Below the pieces are notes generated by a model, which worked only from the letters and a program-made list of their open reading frames with translations, was not told the origin of the DNA and did not search any database. Positions 46,417 through 56,062 of a DNA stretch of 64,000 nucleotides are shown here, piece after piece (the first letter of the stretch is position 1; each line of letters starts with the position of its first letter). The stretch comes from Corynebacterium sp. CNJ-954 (GTDB lineage: Bacteria; Actinomycetota; Actinomycetes; Mycobacteriales; Mycobacteriaceae). The position numbers were made by a program, and so were the translations under genes. The stretch covers positions 1 to 64,000 of the forward strand of contig NZ_MKKI01000002.1 of the NCBI RefSeq assembly GCF_001942345.1, written 5' to 3'.

Positions 46417-47201
46417 CGGGAACCTTTCGCAGGACGTGAGGGGGTGGGGGACTGCCACGGGCAGCAGAGGCGTTCCAGGCCGGTGGCGGTCAGCAGGAGC
46501 GTGGCGGACATGACCGTCAGCACCACGACGAGAGCGAAGACGTAGTCCGTCTGCAGGCGGGGGATGGCCTGGAGCAGCAGGTACCCCACACCGTCGGTGG
46601 AACCGGTGTACTCCGAGAACACCGCGGCGACCGGCGCATAGGTCACCGCGACCCGGAGCCCGGCGAAGCCGGCGGGCAGGGAGGACGGGAACCGCAGCCG
46701 CCAGAACACCGAATGCCGGGTGCCGTGCAGGCTGCGCATGGTGTCGACGAGGCGTTGCTCAACGCTGCCGACACCTGACAGCAGGTTCATCGCCACCGGG
46801 AAGAAGCAGACGAGGGCCACCACGATCACCTTGGGCAGCATCCCGTAGCCCAGCGCGATCGTGAGGATCGGGCCGAGCACGATGGTGGGGATCGCCTGTG
46901 ACGCCACCAGCAGTGGCGTCAGTGCACGTCCGAGCAGGGGCAGGTAGCCCGCCGCAACGGTGACGGCCAGGGCGACGGCCACGCCGCACAGGATGCCGAG
47001 CAGCGTTTCAGTCAGCGTGAGCCAGGTGGCGGGGGCCAACCGTCCAGCCCAGTTGTCCCGCAGTGCATCGAGGACAGATACCGGAGAGGGAAGGACGTAG
47101 TCTTCGATACGGGTTCCGGAGGTCGCCGCAACCCAGAGCAGCGCGATGAGGACCACGGTGACCAGGGGCGGGGCAATGGAGGAGAGCACACGTGTACTCA
47201 C
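46413..47201 (-). CDS. Thiamine-precursor ABC transporter permease
   Basis: The 262-residue permease is of the nitrate/taurine/NMT1 type: about six membrane helices and the EAA-loop equivalent 'MRSLHGTRHSVFWRLRFPSSLP' (segment 'VFWRLRFPSSLPAGFAGLRV'). It also has 'LLVASQAIPTIVLGPIL'. GTG start at 47201 overlapping the ATPase stop by four bases; the longer open frame upstream lies inside the ATPase gene. Confidence 0.87.
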   Translation of the reverse strand: MSTRVLSSIAPPLVTVVLIALLWVAATSGTRIEDYVLPSPVSVLDALRDNWAGRLAPATWLTLTETLLGILCGVAVALAVTVAAGYLPLLGRALTPLLVASQAIPTIVLGPILTIALGYGMLPKVIVVALVCFFPVAMNLLSGVGSVEQRLVDTMRSLHGTRHSVFWRLRFPSSLPAGFAGLRVAVTYAPVAAVFSEYTGSTDGVGYLLLQAIPRLQTDYVFALVVVLTVMSATLLLTATGLERLCCPWQSPTPSRPAKGSR

Positions 47202-48007
47202 TGCCCACCTCCTGCGAGCTCCCGCAGCAGGTCCGACCGGGCCGCGGCGAAGTCTGGATCGGCGAGGACATCCTCCCGGGGACGGTCCCCACGGCGTCCG
47301 AACCATCCCGGCCACGTCTGGCGCACGCGGCCGTCCGCCAGGAGAACGACCCGGTGGGACAGGAGCAGGGCCTCGTCCACGTCATGGGTGACCATGATCA
47401 TCGTGGTGGCCGCACCATGGGCACTATCCGTGGGCGGTTCGCTGAGCACGGTGTGGAGCCAGTCCTGGATTTCCGCACGGGTGATCGCGTCCAGTGCGCC
47501 GAGCGGTTCATCGGCGAGCAGGACTGGTTTCCCGGCGAGCAATGCCCTGGCCAGAGCGGCACGCTGGCGCATGCCGCCACTGAGCTGGTCGGGACGTCGA
47601 CGGGCGTGGTGCTCCAGCCCGCACCAGGCCAGTACCTCGGCAGCCCGGGCGCGTGCGGCGCGTCGTCCCACACCACGGTTGCGCAGTGGAACGGCGACAT
47701 TGTCACGGACGCTGAACCAGGGCAGCAGACTGTCGCCCTGGGGCATCAGAGCACAGTGGTTCAGCCGTGCGGAATCGGCGGTGTCGGCGGTGCCGGCGGG
47801 ATCACTGAGGACGGTCACGCTGCCGTGATCTGGGGAGAGGAGACCGCCGATGAGATGCAGCAGCGTGGATTTCCCGCACCCGGAGCGACCGATGACGGCG
47901 ACGTGCTCGCCGACGGGGACAGTGAGGTGGACGTCCTGCAGGACGGCAGGGGAGTTCGGGTAGGCGACGTCGACGCAGTCGACGGTCACCGCTGTGACAG
48001 GCGGCAT
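47198..48007 (-). CDS. Thiamine-precursor ABC transporter ATP-binding protein
   Basis: The 269-residue ATPase has Walker A 'GRSGCGKSTLLH', Q-loop 'LMPQGDSLLPW', signature 'LSGGMRQRAALARAL', Walker B 'VLLADEPLGALD' and switch 'MVTHDVDEAL'. It is the first gene of the operon. The ATG follows GGAGG of the riboswitch end by eight bases. Confidence 0.9.
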   Translation of the reverse strand: MPPVTAVTVDCVDVAYPNSPAVLQDVHLTVPVGEHVAVIGRSGCGKSTLLHLIGGLLSPDHGSVTVLSDPAGTADTADSARLNHCALMPQGDSLLPWFSVRDNVAVPLRNRGVGRRAARARAAEVLAWCGLEHHARRRPDQLSGGMRQRAALARALLAGKPVLLADEPLGALDAITRAEIQDWLHTVLSEPPTDSAHGAATTMIMVTHDVDEALLLSHRVVLLADGRVRQTWPGWFGRRGDRPREDVLADPDFAAARSDLLRELAGGGQ

Positions 48008-48012
48008 GGGAC

Positions 48013-48108
48013 ATTCCTCCGCTCATGTGAATGAGGTCAGGTTCAGCGGGTGTGATCTCAGCCCCGGCGCAGCGCAGGTGCTGCGTGGCGGGACACCCCG
48101 TGTCTGTG
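48013..48108 (-). promoter_or_regulatory. TPP riboswitch (THI element) of the thiamine-precursor transporter
   Basis: Minus-strand pieces in order: 'ACACGGGGTGTCCC', 'GGGGCTGAGATCACACCC', 'GCTGAACCTGACC', then 'CATGAGCGGAGGAATG'. The conserved CTGAGA and CTGAACCTGA cores are intact. The last part contains the ribosome binding site of the ATPase gene, so control is probably at translation initiation. The 40 bases between it and the next gene hold nothing recognisable. Confidence 0.9.
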
Positions 48109-48149
48109 GGTGGTCAGGTATTCAGTTGGTGAGGTGTTCTCTGGAGACA

Positions 48150-49816
48150 TCATAGGGTATCGGCGTCGGGCGGAGGACTCAGCTGTGGGATCGACGCGAG
48201 GGAGGACAGACGACGCCGGGCGGTTCGCCCGATCCGCACGGTGAGCCGGGAGCTGATGTCGTCCACCAACCTCTGCGCGCGGTCCAGGTAGGCGGCACGC
48301 TCGAGGTCCGTGGACGCCCCGGCAGCATGGCGGATCAGTTTCACTGCCCGGTCCAGGTCGGTGGCGTCAGCGGTGGGCAGATGGGTGTGCCCGAGACGTC
48401 TGCCGTGGTCCTCACACTGCGTCCACCGTCGGGAAAGCTCGTTCACCGCCCTGTGGTATGCGTCGGCGTGACGAGGGTCTGCCGGCACGGCATTGGCCCG
48501 CAAGGCGTCTGCCCGGGCGCGGCATCATGGAATGCCGCGGTCTGGTCGACACTGACATCGGTCACGGCGGGGTAGCGCAGGATCAGCTCCGGGTTCATCT
48601 CATACTGCAGATACTGTTCCCTGATCCGGTCATGTTCGGTGAGGGCGGTGTCCCAGAGCAGGACGTGCGCGCGGTCGGGGCGTTTCCACGGCAGACGTCG
48701 ACGGCCGCCTTGACGTACCGGTCGTGGTGATGCCGACTCGATGTCCGGGTGGCGCTCAGCAGCAACTGGTCGGGCGACGGAGGACGGGTTGTCGGCAAGG
48801 TACGTGCGGCACCAGTCCACCGGCATGACCTGTACGTCTCCCTCGGTTGACGGGAGGGCGGGGGTGACGAGGATGCTCGTCTGGCCTGTGGGCTCAACGT
48901 CGTTGACGACGGTGATGCGGTGGTGGGTGCAGGCTGTCCCCAGCGCCACCTCTCCGAAGGTCGGCGTGCCGGTGAACACCGCCACCACCTGCCCCACCTC
49001 GGGTGGTATCGGGAAAGCGGCCCAGACGAGGGTGCCGGTCACCGCATCATGGAGCTGACGGGCGCGGATGACTGGTGGAGGTACGGGTTCCGGCAGCTCC
49101 ACGGGCGGCGGTCGCAGTGCGTCGACGTCGATACCGGGGACGGGACCACAGACTGTCACGAACGGTGCGAGCACCGTACGCAGATCGTCCGCCGATATCC
49201 GCCGGAACATGGTGAGGGGTCCGGTGGTTCGTGCGAGCATCGTCGCCACACAGACGGCGTGCAACACCCGTCTACGGTGGGAGCCCAGTGCCGCGGGCGG
49301 CAGGTTTCCCAGGGCTTCGTCGGCGAATTCGGGGGAGTGCTCGAGGCCCGGGCCGAGGCGGTGGACGTGGTCCAGGAGCTCAGGTGTCACGGCATCTGCG
49401 AGACGGCAGAGCCGCTGCGCCTCGAAGACGGACAGCTGCATCATCCGTAGGGTGAGGGCCAGCAACACCGGGTCCTTGACATGCCGGGACAGCGGGGGTG
49501 TGAAGCCGTCGTCGACCGCGGCACGGTAGTCTGCCACCGTCGGCGCAGGACAGAGTCGTTCCAGGCCGGAGGGTGCGGTCACCTCGACGCCGACAGGGCC
49601 GCGCCAGTCAATCACCGGGACGACCGGGATGAGCGGGTCCAGCGGGGTCGCGATGCCGGGAGCCGTGTCATCGTAGACGACCGGGACGTGCATGCCGTAC
49701 CGGGGTGGACGGGGATCGACGACGAAGCGGGCGGGGTGCTCCGGACACCCCGGCGCCCACAACGTCTCGCCCCCGTCAGCGGGGTGACGATGCGTGAGGA
49801 ATCCGCGGCGCAGCAT
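48150..49816 (-). pseudogene. Hypothetical actinobacterial protein, interrupted by a one-base frameshift
   Basis: I do not recognise the family. Frame one (49816 to about 48518) has 'CPEHPARFVVDPRPPRYG', 'RMMQLSVFEAQRLCRLADAV', 'LVWAAFPIPPEVGQ' and 'AFHDAA', then runs into unrelated residues. Frame two (up to 48150) continues naturally with 'RADALRANAVPADPRHADAY' and a helical, charged C-terminus. Adding one G at about 48517 (GCGGCC) joins them into a 555-residue soluble protein. The start ATG 49816 is 6 bases after TACGCT, a leaderless pattern. Whether it is a true pseudogene depends on that one base. Confidence 0.7.
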
Positions 49817-49838
49817 CTTCCCAGCGTACGTGGTGAAC

Positions 49839-50996
49839 TCAGGCGAAGATGGACAACCCGAACACGAAGAACACCATCAGGTGCGCTGCGCCGTGGAGAG
49901 CCGTGACCCGGCGCCCGGTGAACGTCGCCACCGACAGCATCAGCGTGACCGCCAGGAGGACCAGGTTCGTCGGCGACTCGAAGAGCTCGACCCGCTGGCC
50001 GGTGAGCATGCCGATGGTCAGTACCGCCGGGATCGTCAGACCCACCGTCGAGACCAGGGCTCCGTGGCAGAGGTTGCTGACCCGCTGGATTTCGCCCTGG
50101 TGGGCGGCCCGGATGGTGGTGAGTGTCTCGGGGAGGAAGACAACCATTGCGATGAGCACGCCGGAGAGCGCGACCGGTGCACCCGCGCGGGCCAGTCCGT
50201 CGTCCAGCAGGGTGGCCATGTCGTGGGACAGCAGCACGATGGGCAGGACCGTGAGAAGCAGGATGGCCGAACGGGTGAGGATCTCCCGGCGGTGGTCGAC
50301 GAGGACGTCGCGAATGTCGGCACTCGGTGGGGAGGTTTCCTCCGGACGGGAGTCGACCTCCTGGAAGTCACCGCGCTGTGCCCCCATCTGACGGTAGAGG
50401 AAGAAGACGTAGAGCATCACCGTGAAGATGATGATCGGGATCTCCTGGGCGGTGGTGTAGGTGCCGTCTGAGCCGATGAGTCCTGGCATGACGAAAGCCA
50501 TCGTCGTCAGTACGACCAGCACCGAGAGGTAGGCCGACGTCCCCGTGCGGTTCGGGAGCATGCCTCCGTGGCGGAAGCCTCCGACAATGAGCGCGACACC
50601 GATCACCAGGTTGAGGATGATCATCGACACGGCCATGACGGAGTCCCGGGCGATGGTGGTGTGGTCACCCGGGCCGAGCATGACCGCGGAGATCAGGATG
50701 ACCTCGATGATGACGATCGACAGGGTGAGGATGAGGGTGCCGTAGGGGTCGCCGAGCCGGTGGGCCAGATGCTCCGCCTGGGCGACAACACCGAAAGCAC
50801 AGAGGATGATGACGGTGATGATCCCGGCGAGAACTGCGGTCAGCACCGGTGTCGACAGAGTTCCGTGGAGCCACGGCCGGGCGAGGAGGGTTGCGACGAA
50901 GGTGCCCCAACCGAGGATGAGGCGAAAGATGACGGCGGAGGAGAAAGCGTCGCGCAGGGTAGCGGTGTGCCCTGCACGATCGGATGCACTGGTCAT
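49839..50996 (-). CDS. Calcium/sodium:proton antiporter (ChaA type)
   Basis: The 385-residue CaCA-family exchanger has about eleven membrane helices. The two alpha-repeats carry the ion-binding acidic residues: 'HRLGDPYGTLILTLSIVIIE' and 'VALSGVLIAMVVFLPETLTT'. A hydrophilic loop with 'RGDFQEVDSRPEE' separates the halves. It would expel Ca2+, Na+ or K+ at alkaline pH. Minus strand, 22 bases after the hypothetical gene's start; no close partner. Confidence 0.88.
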   Translation of the reverse strand: MTSASDRAGHTATLRDAFSSAVIFRLILGWGTFVATLLARPWLHGTLSTPVLTAVLAGIITVIILCAFGVVAQAEHLAHRLGDPYGTLILTLSIVIIEVILISAVMLGPGDHTTIARDSVMAVSMIILNLVIGVALIVGGFRHGGMLPNRTGTSAYLSVLVVLTTMAFVMPGLIGSDGTYTTAQEIPIIIFTVMLYVFFLYRQMGAQRGDFQEVDSRPEETSPPSADIRDVLVDHRREILTRSAILLLTVLPIVLLSHDMATLLDDGLARAGAPVALSGVLIAMVVFLPETLTTIRAAHQGEIQRVSNLCHGALVSTVGLTIPAVLTIGMLTGQRVELFESPTNLVLLAVTLMLSVATFTGRRVTALHGAAHLMVFFVFGLSIFA

Positions 50997-51102
50997 AGCT
51001 GTGTACCCGGATTTTCTGCGGGGTCGTCCCTGCTCAGGAGGCTACCGTACGGGTCGTCCCGCCGGTGTCGTGACGAAGCCATGGTACCACCGTCGGCACA
51101 CC

Positions 51103-52407
51103 TCAGAACGGCAGGAACACCAGCAGCCATGCCAGCAGTGGTCCGATGACCACGACGACGCCGGAGTAGATGAGCATCTGGCGGAAGAACCGGTCACGGT
51201 GGGCGGCGTCGACGTTGGCCAGGACCATGGCACCGTTCGTGGAGAACGGTGAGACGTCCACGACCGTGGCCGCGATGGCGATCGCCGCGGCGGTCCCGGC
51301 GATCGGCAGGTCACCGCTGACGAGGAACGGTGCGGCCATGGTGATGGCGATACCGATCGTCGCGATCGACGACGCCAGTGCCGAGACGATCCCCGACAGG
51401 TAGCACAACAGCAGCAGCCCGATCAGCGGAGCTCCGAGGGAGGAGACCGCGTCGGAGATCACGTCGACCGTCCCCGCCGCCTCCAGAACCTCGATGTAGG
51501 TGATCATGCCGCCGACCAGGACGATCGTCGACCACGAGACATTGGACAGCGCGGTGTGGGAGGCGGTCGGTTTCAGGATGGCCAGACAGCCGCCGATGAT
51601 CAGTGAGACGACACCGATGTTCAGGCCGAAGATTCCGGCCCCGACCACGAGTGCGGCGAGTCCCACCATCGTGGTGATCTGGTACGGGCTGACCCTGGTG
51701 CGCGTGGTGGTTCCGGCTTCCGCGGGGAGTCCCTCCGATTCGTCGGCGTCGATGAGATCCTGGTCGGCTCGCGCGCGGGCGCCGAAGAGATGGCGTCCAC
51801 CCAGGAAGATGTAGACGATGATCCCCATCAGCACATTGAAACCCAGGGCCATGAGGAACAGTGTCCACTGGTGGTTTCCGAGATCGTTTGTGCGCAGGAA
51901 GTCGTTGACGTAGATGCCGTACACACTCAGCGGAGAAAGCAGTCCGGCCATGCCTCCGTGGACGACCATCATGCCCATCATGAGCTGGTTGATCCGGTAG
52001 CGGCGGGCGAACGGGATGGCGAGCGGGGAGATGACGCCGATGGCGAAGATCGCACCGATGGACATGAACGCCCCGGTCAGGGCGAAGAATATCCAGGGCA
52101 TCACCGCGCGGTTTCCACGCACCGCCTTCATCGCCCAGTCGAGGATGATGTCGATGGTGCCGTTCTGCTGGGCGAAGCCGAACAGGTAGGTCAACCCCAT
52201 CAGGGCGATCATCAGGTCGACAGGGAATCCCGCGAAGACCTGGTCAAAGACGCCGTCGGCACCACCGCCGGCGTCATCGCCGAAACCGGGGACGGCAAGA
52301 CCGACGATGAATGCCCCGATAAGTCCCAGAATGCCGAGGTTGACATTACGTAATGTGCCGATGAGGAAGATCAGCACCAGGACAGTGATCGTCAGGACGT
52401 GCGGGCT
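51103..52407 (-). CDS. MatC-like / SLC13-type dicarboxylate carrier
   Basis: The 434-residue integral membrane protein has about eleven to twelve helices. It has the MatC-type N-terminal domain ('LIFLIGTLRNVNLGILGLIG', 'MMVVHGGMAGLLSPLSVYG') and a C-terminal 'DVSPFSTNGAMVLANV' that is typical of the ion-transporter superfamily. A dicarboxylate such as malonate or succinate is the inferred substrate. Start GTG 52407, with AAGGAG four bases upstream, preferred to 52431. The following 258 bases to the mycolyltransferase start contain only its promoter. Confidence 0.82.
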   Translation of the reverse strand, partial: SPHVLTITVLVLIFLIGTLRNVNLGILGLIGAFIVGLAVPGFGDDAGGGADGVFDQVFAGFPVDLMIALMGLTYLFGFAQQNGTIDIILDWAMKAVRGNRAVMPWIFFALTGAFMSIGAIFAIGVISPLAIPFARRYRINQLMMGMMVVHGGMAGLLSPLSVYGIYVNDFLRTNDLGNHQWTLFLMALGFNVLMGIIVYIFLGGRHLFGARARADQDLIDADESEGLPAEAGTTTRTRVSPYQITTMVGLAALVVGAGIFGLNIGVVSLIIGGCLAILKPTASHTALSNVSWSTIVLVGGMITYIEVLEAAGTVDVISDAVSSLGAPLIGLLLLCYLSGIVSALASSIATIGIAITMAAPFLVSGDLPIAGTAAAIAIAATVVDVSPFSTNGAMVLANVDAAHRDRFFRQMLIYSGVVVVIGPLLAWLLVFLPF

Positions 52408-52665
52408 CACGGTACTCCTTGGGAGAGACAAGTTCGCTGCCGGTGCCGGGGTGGGGCGGTTACCGCATGGGGTGGGCGGTGACCCGTTACCACGCCTGGC
52501 AGAGGCGGAGGACTCGACGCGACATGCCGTGGTGGGGCGTGCGACCGGAGTGATGGTACTCCTGGGCGCAAAACATCACTGTCGGTGGGTCGGGGGAATG
52601 GTGTGTCCGGGCTTTTCCGCCTGTTCGGGTCCCGGTTCGATCACGGCGCTGTACGCTGCTTTTTC

Positions 52666-53736
52666 ATGACTCAACTGAATACGGGACGTACCGTACACCC
52701 CTCACTGTTGTTCTCTGGCGTCTCCGCTGTCGTTGCTGCCGTGGTGGCTCTCGGCGGTATCGCCGTCCCCGTCGCAGTGGCTGAATCGGCGACCCCGTCA
52801 GGCTGCCAGACCTACGTCCCCCGTGACGTGGAGGAGGAAGCTGCCTCCGTGTCAGGTCAGGACGGGGCAGAGACGTCGGTCGTGCAGGACGCTCCCGGAG
52901 CCCTCGAATGCCAGGTTCCGTCTCCTTCGATGGGACGCGACTTCTCGGTGATCGTCCGCCCGTCACTTTCCCCGCACAACGACAGGGTCGCGCTGTTCCT
53001 GGACGGCGGAGATTCCGGTGAGGTCAACGGCTGGGTTGAGAAGGCGGGCGCGGTCAACAAGCTCACCGACGTCGACATGACCCTCGTCTTCCCGGTCACC
53101 GATCCGTGGACGTGGTCACAGGACTGGGACGGTGGAGCGGAGTCCTCCGACGCCCAGTTCGAGACATTCCTGTCGAGCGAGCTCCCGGACTACCTGGAGA
53201 CATCCTTCGACGTCCCGGGTGGTGGGCGGGGGACGACGGGTGTGGTCGGTCTCAGCGCCGGTGCCTACGGGACGTTGAATCTGGCGACGAAACACCCCGA
53301 GCAGTACAGCTCGGTGTACGCACTCAGCGGGATCTACGATCCGCAGTCGGCGGGCGGGCGGTTCGCCATCGATGCAACGTCGCGGTATCTCAGCGGTAGG
53401 GACCGGGCACCGTGGACGTCCGAGGCGAGCCGGGCTGCGAACAACCCGATGCGCAACCTGGACAAGCTCACCATGCCGACGATCGTCAACGTCTCCACCG
53501 GCATCGTCCACCCCGAAGAACTGGCGGGTAAGGATCCGGTCGCCGCATTCTTCGTCGGTGGACCGGTCGAGACCGGGACGTTCGTGATGACTGCCCAGCT
53601 GCAGGCCGAGGCCATCCGCCAGGGCATGGACAACATCGACTTCCGCTACGACATTCTCGGCGGGCACACCTGGCCCACCTGGCGGCGCGCGGCTTTCGAC
53701 AACGGGACGATCCGGACCTTCCTCGAGCGGATCTGA
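52666..53736 (+). CDS. Secreted mycolyltransferase-like esterase (antigen 85/PS1 fold)
   Basis: The 356-residue protein has a cleavable-type signal peptide (hydrophobic 'VSAVVAAVVALGGIAVPVAV'). It has an alpha/beta-hydrolase fold with nucleophile Ser in 'GVVGLSAGAYGTLNLA' and the His in 'GGHTWPTWRRA', matching the Ag85/corynomycolyltransferase ending. Such enzymes transfer mycolates to trehalose and arabinogalactan in the outer envelope. ATG 52666 is 8 bases after TACGCT, leaderless. This gene is good evidence for a mycolate-bearing host. Confidence 0.87.
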   Translation: MTQLNTGRTVHPSLLFSGVSAVVAAVVALGGIAVPVAVAESATPSGCQTYVPRDVEEEAASVSGQDGAETSVVQDAPGALECQVPSPSMGRDFSVIVRPSLSPHNDRVALFLDGGDSGEVNGWVEKAGAVNKLTDVDMTLVFPVTDPWTWSQDWDGGAESSDAQFETFLSSELPDYLETSFDVPGGGRGTTGVVGLSAGAYGTLNLATKHPEQYSSVYALSGIYDPQSAGGRFAIDATSRYLSGRDRAPWTSEASRAANNPMRNLDKLTMPTIVNVSTGIVHPEELAGKDPVAAFFVGGPVETGTFVMTAQLQAEAIRQGMDNIDFRYDILGGHTWPTWRRAAFDNGTIRTFLERI

Positions 53737-53738
53737 GC

Positions 53739-54383
53739 CTAAGACCGGTCCCGACGGGCGTCACGACGGACAGCGGCGAGGGGTTCCTGGTCGGCGGTCA
53801 GTGACAGGACCTCGCGGGTGTCGTCCTCGAAGATGCAGGTCATCAGGTTCCTGGCTTCAGGTTCTTCGTCGACGATTCCGGGAAGTCCGAGGCCGAGGAC
53901 GGTATTGATCAGCATCCCCTTGGCGAGGAACTCCTCGCATTGTGCATCCGTGAGCCCGACCTCGTCACGCAGGACACGGTATATGTCCAGCATGCCCGTC
54001 CTGGCCAACGGCCCGAAACGGGGATGGTGGCCGAGTGTGAAGAGATGCATCGTCGTCAGCAGGATGCCACGGTCGGCGACGAGATCGACGTATGCGCGTC
54101 CGAGGACCGACTGCATGTCGTCACCGGATGCGGGGGAGCGGGTGCCTGCCTCGCGGAACACCGCGGCGATGCGGTCGATCGCGCGGGACGCGGCCTCGGC
54201 GAAGAGATTCTCCTTCGAGCCGAAGGTGCGCACCACATAGGCCTGACTCACCCCGGCCGCGTCGGCGATTGCGTCGGTCGTTGCACCTGCATAGCCCCGT
54301 TCGCCGAAGACGACGCTTGCTGCGTCGAGCATCAGTTCGCGACGTTCGGTCGCGGGGATCCGTCGGGGTGCGGGTTTGTTCAC
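53739..54383 (-). CDS. TetR-family repressor of the adjacent efflux gene
   Basis: The 214-residue protein has an N-terminal TetR helix-turn-helix ('RRELMLDAASVVFGERGYAG', 'IADAAGVSQAYVVRTFGSKENLF') and a helical ligand domain. Divergent from the EmrB/QacA-type efflux gene with 66 bases between, filled by large palindromes. Repression of both genes, relieved by a drug or metabolite, is the likely scheme. Its 3' end converges with the mycolyltransferase gene (2 bases). Confidence 0.9.
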   Translation of the reverse strand: MNKPAPRRIPATERRELMLDAASVVFGERGYAGATTDAIADAAGVSQAYVVRTFGSKENLFAEAASRAIDRIAAVFREAGTRSPASGDDMQSVLGRAYVDLVADRGILLTTMHLFTLGHHPRFGPLARTGMLDIYRVLRDEVGLTDAQCEEFLAKGMLINTVLGLGLPGIVDEEPEARNLMTCIFEDDTREVLSLTADQEPLAAVRRDARRDRS

Positions 54384-54384
54384 A

Positions 54385-54440
54385 TTGACAGGGTATCAGT
54401 TGATTACTTAGATTAGTTGTAATCAACTGATTACAACTAA
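54385..54440. promoter_or_regulatory. Promoter of the efflux gene with two interleaved palindromes
   Basis: For the + strand gene, TTGACA (54385-54390) and TTAGAT (54408-54413) are 17 bases apart. Palindrome A: TTAGTTGTAATCA (54413-54425) and its exact complement at 54428-54440. Palindrome B: TCAGTTGATTAC (54396-54407) and its exact complement at 54419-54430. The half-site TGATTAC/GTAATCA thus occurs three times. A repressor here would block the -10 box and start site. Confidence 0.85.
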
Positions 54441-54449
54441 GGACGCGTG

Positions 54450-55871
54450 ATGGCTGACAGATCCCTGCAACGACAGGACCGGGCACGACGGCCGGTCTGG
54501 CTGGTGATGCTCGCCGTATCGCTGCCGATGTTCATGGCGGCACTCGACAACCTCGTGGTGACCAACGCACTACCCGTGATCCGCGAGGACCTCGGTGCCT
54601 CACTGGAAGCCTTGACGTGGACCGTCAACGCCTACACGCTCAGCTTTGCCTCCCTGATCCTGATGGCTTCGGCCCTGGCGGACAGGTTCGGGCGCCGGCG
54701 GATATTCATGGGCGGACTACTGGTGTTCACACTCGCCTCCCTCTGGTGCGGGTTCAGCGAGGACGTCGGAACACTCATCGCGGCCCGTGCACTCCAGGGA
54801 GCAGGGGGAGCGGCAGTCATGCCGTTGTCGCTGACCCTGCTGAGCACCTCGGTTCCTCCGCACATGCGCCCGGCGGCGATCGGCATCTGGGGCGGGGTGT
54901 CCGGTCTCGGTGTCGCATTGGGACCGATCATCGGAGGAGCGGTCGTCGAAGGCTTGAGTTGGCAGGCGATCTTCTGGCTCAACGTGCCCATCGGCCTGCT
55001 CTGCCTGCCGCTGGTCCGCTACGCGTTGCCGGAGTCGCACGGCCGTCCCGAGCGACTGGATGTCCTCGGTGTTCTTCTGGCCGCGGCCGGGATCTTCGCG
55101 CTCACCTTCGGCATCGTCCGAGGTAATGATGCCGGCTGGACCAGCGGCGAGATCGTAGTCCCGCTGGTGGGTGGCGCGGTACTTCTCCTCGCATTCATCG
55201 CCTGGGAGACCATGGCCCCCGCGCCGCTGCTGCCGCTGCGCCTCTTCCGGAACAGGAGTTTCGCCGCCGCGAACGTCATCGGCGTCGTCTTCTCTTTCGG
55301 GATCTTCGGCGCGGTGTTCCTCCTGATCCAGTTCCTGCAGCTCGTGCAAGGGGCCAGCCCGCTGCACGCGGGCATCATGACGATGCCCTGGACGCTCGCC
55401 CCACTGGTGGTGGCACCGTTGACCGGGCTGATCACCCCACGTACCGGGACACGCCCGGTCCTGATCGCCGGCCTGCTGTTGATGGCAGGTGGGCTGACCG
55501 GGATCGCGGTCCTTCTTGATCCCGCCGTCGAGTACCGGGTGCTTGTTCCGGCGTTCGTCGCTGCCGGGGTGGGGATGGGCCTGGTGTTCGCCCCGTTGGC
55601 GACAGCGACGCTCCATGGGGTCACACCAGACGACCAGGCGACGGCATCGGGTACGAACTCAACGGCGCGCGAACTCGGTATCGCACTGGGAATCGCCGTG
55701 CTCACCGCCGTGTTCACCGGATCGGGAGGTCAACTCACCCCCACCGGATTCACCGAGCCGGCTGTCCCCGCTGTTCTTGTCGGAGCAGGGGCCCTGGTGG
55801 TCGCGGCGTTGGCGGCCATGGTGATTCCACGGAACTCCGGCATGGTGACTGCCCAGGCGGACGCCCCCTGA
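54450..55871 (+). CDS. MFS drug efflux protein, DHA2 (EmrB/QacA) family
   Basis: The 473-residue exporter has about fourteen membrane helices. Family motifs: 'MAALDNLVVTNALPVIREDL' (motif D1), 'ALADRFGRRRIF' (motif A), 'RALQGAGGAAVMPLSLTLL' and 'GGVSGLGVALGPIIGG' (motif C, antiporter). Start ATG 54450 with AAGGA upstream. Expressed from the promoter at 54385-54413 under the divergent TetR protein. Confidence 0.92.
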   Translation: MADRSLQRQDRARRPVWLVMLAVSLPMFMAALDNLVVTNALPVIREDLGASLEALTWTVNAYTLSFASLILMASALADRFGRRRIFMGGLLVFTLASLWCGFSEDVGTLIAARALQGAGGAAVMPLSLTLLSTSVPPHMRPAAIGIWGGVSGLGVALGPIIGGAVVEGLSWQAIFWLNVPIGLLCLPLVRYALPESHGRPERLDVLGVLLAAAGIFALTFGIVRGNDAGWTSGEIVVPLVGGAVLLLAFIAWETMAPAPLLPLRLFRNRSFAAANVIGVVFSFGIFGAVFLLIQFLQLVQGASPLHAGIMTMPWTLAPLVVAPLTGLITPRTGTRPVLIAGLLLMAGGLTGIAVLLDPAVEYRVLVPAFVAAGVGMGLVFAPLATATLHGVTPDDQATASGTNSTARELGIALGIAVLTAVFTGSGGQLTPTGFTEPAVPAVLVGAGALVVAALAAMVIPRNSGMVTAQADAP

Positions 55872-56062
55872 CCGTCCGTGTGCATAACATCACGGTGCCG
55901 GAACAGGACCCGTCTGCCTCCGGGGGTTGAACGTGTCGGCACATCAGGCGGACAATGGAGTGAGATCACCACGGACCGTTCATGGCCCCGGGTGGGTGAG
56001 CGCCCACGTCCGGGGTTTCTTTACGTGTCCATTCGTTCACGTCCTGTGAAGGAGTTTCCACT

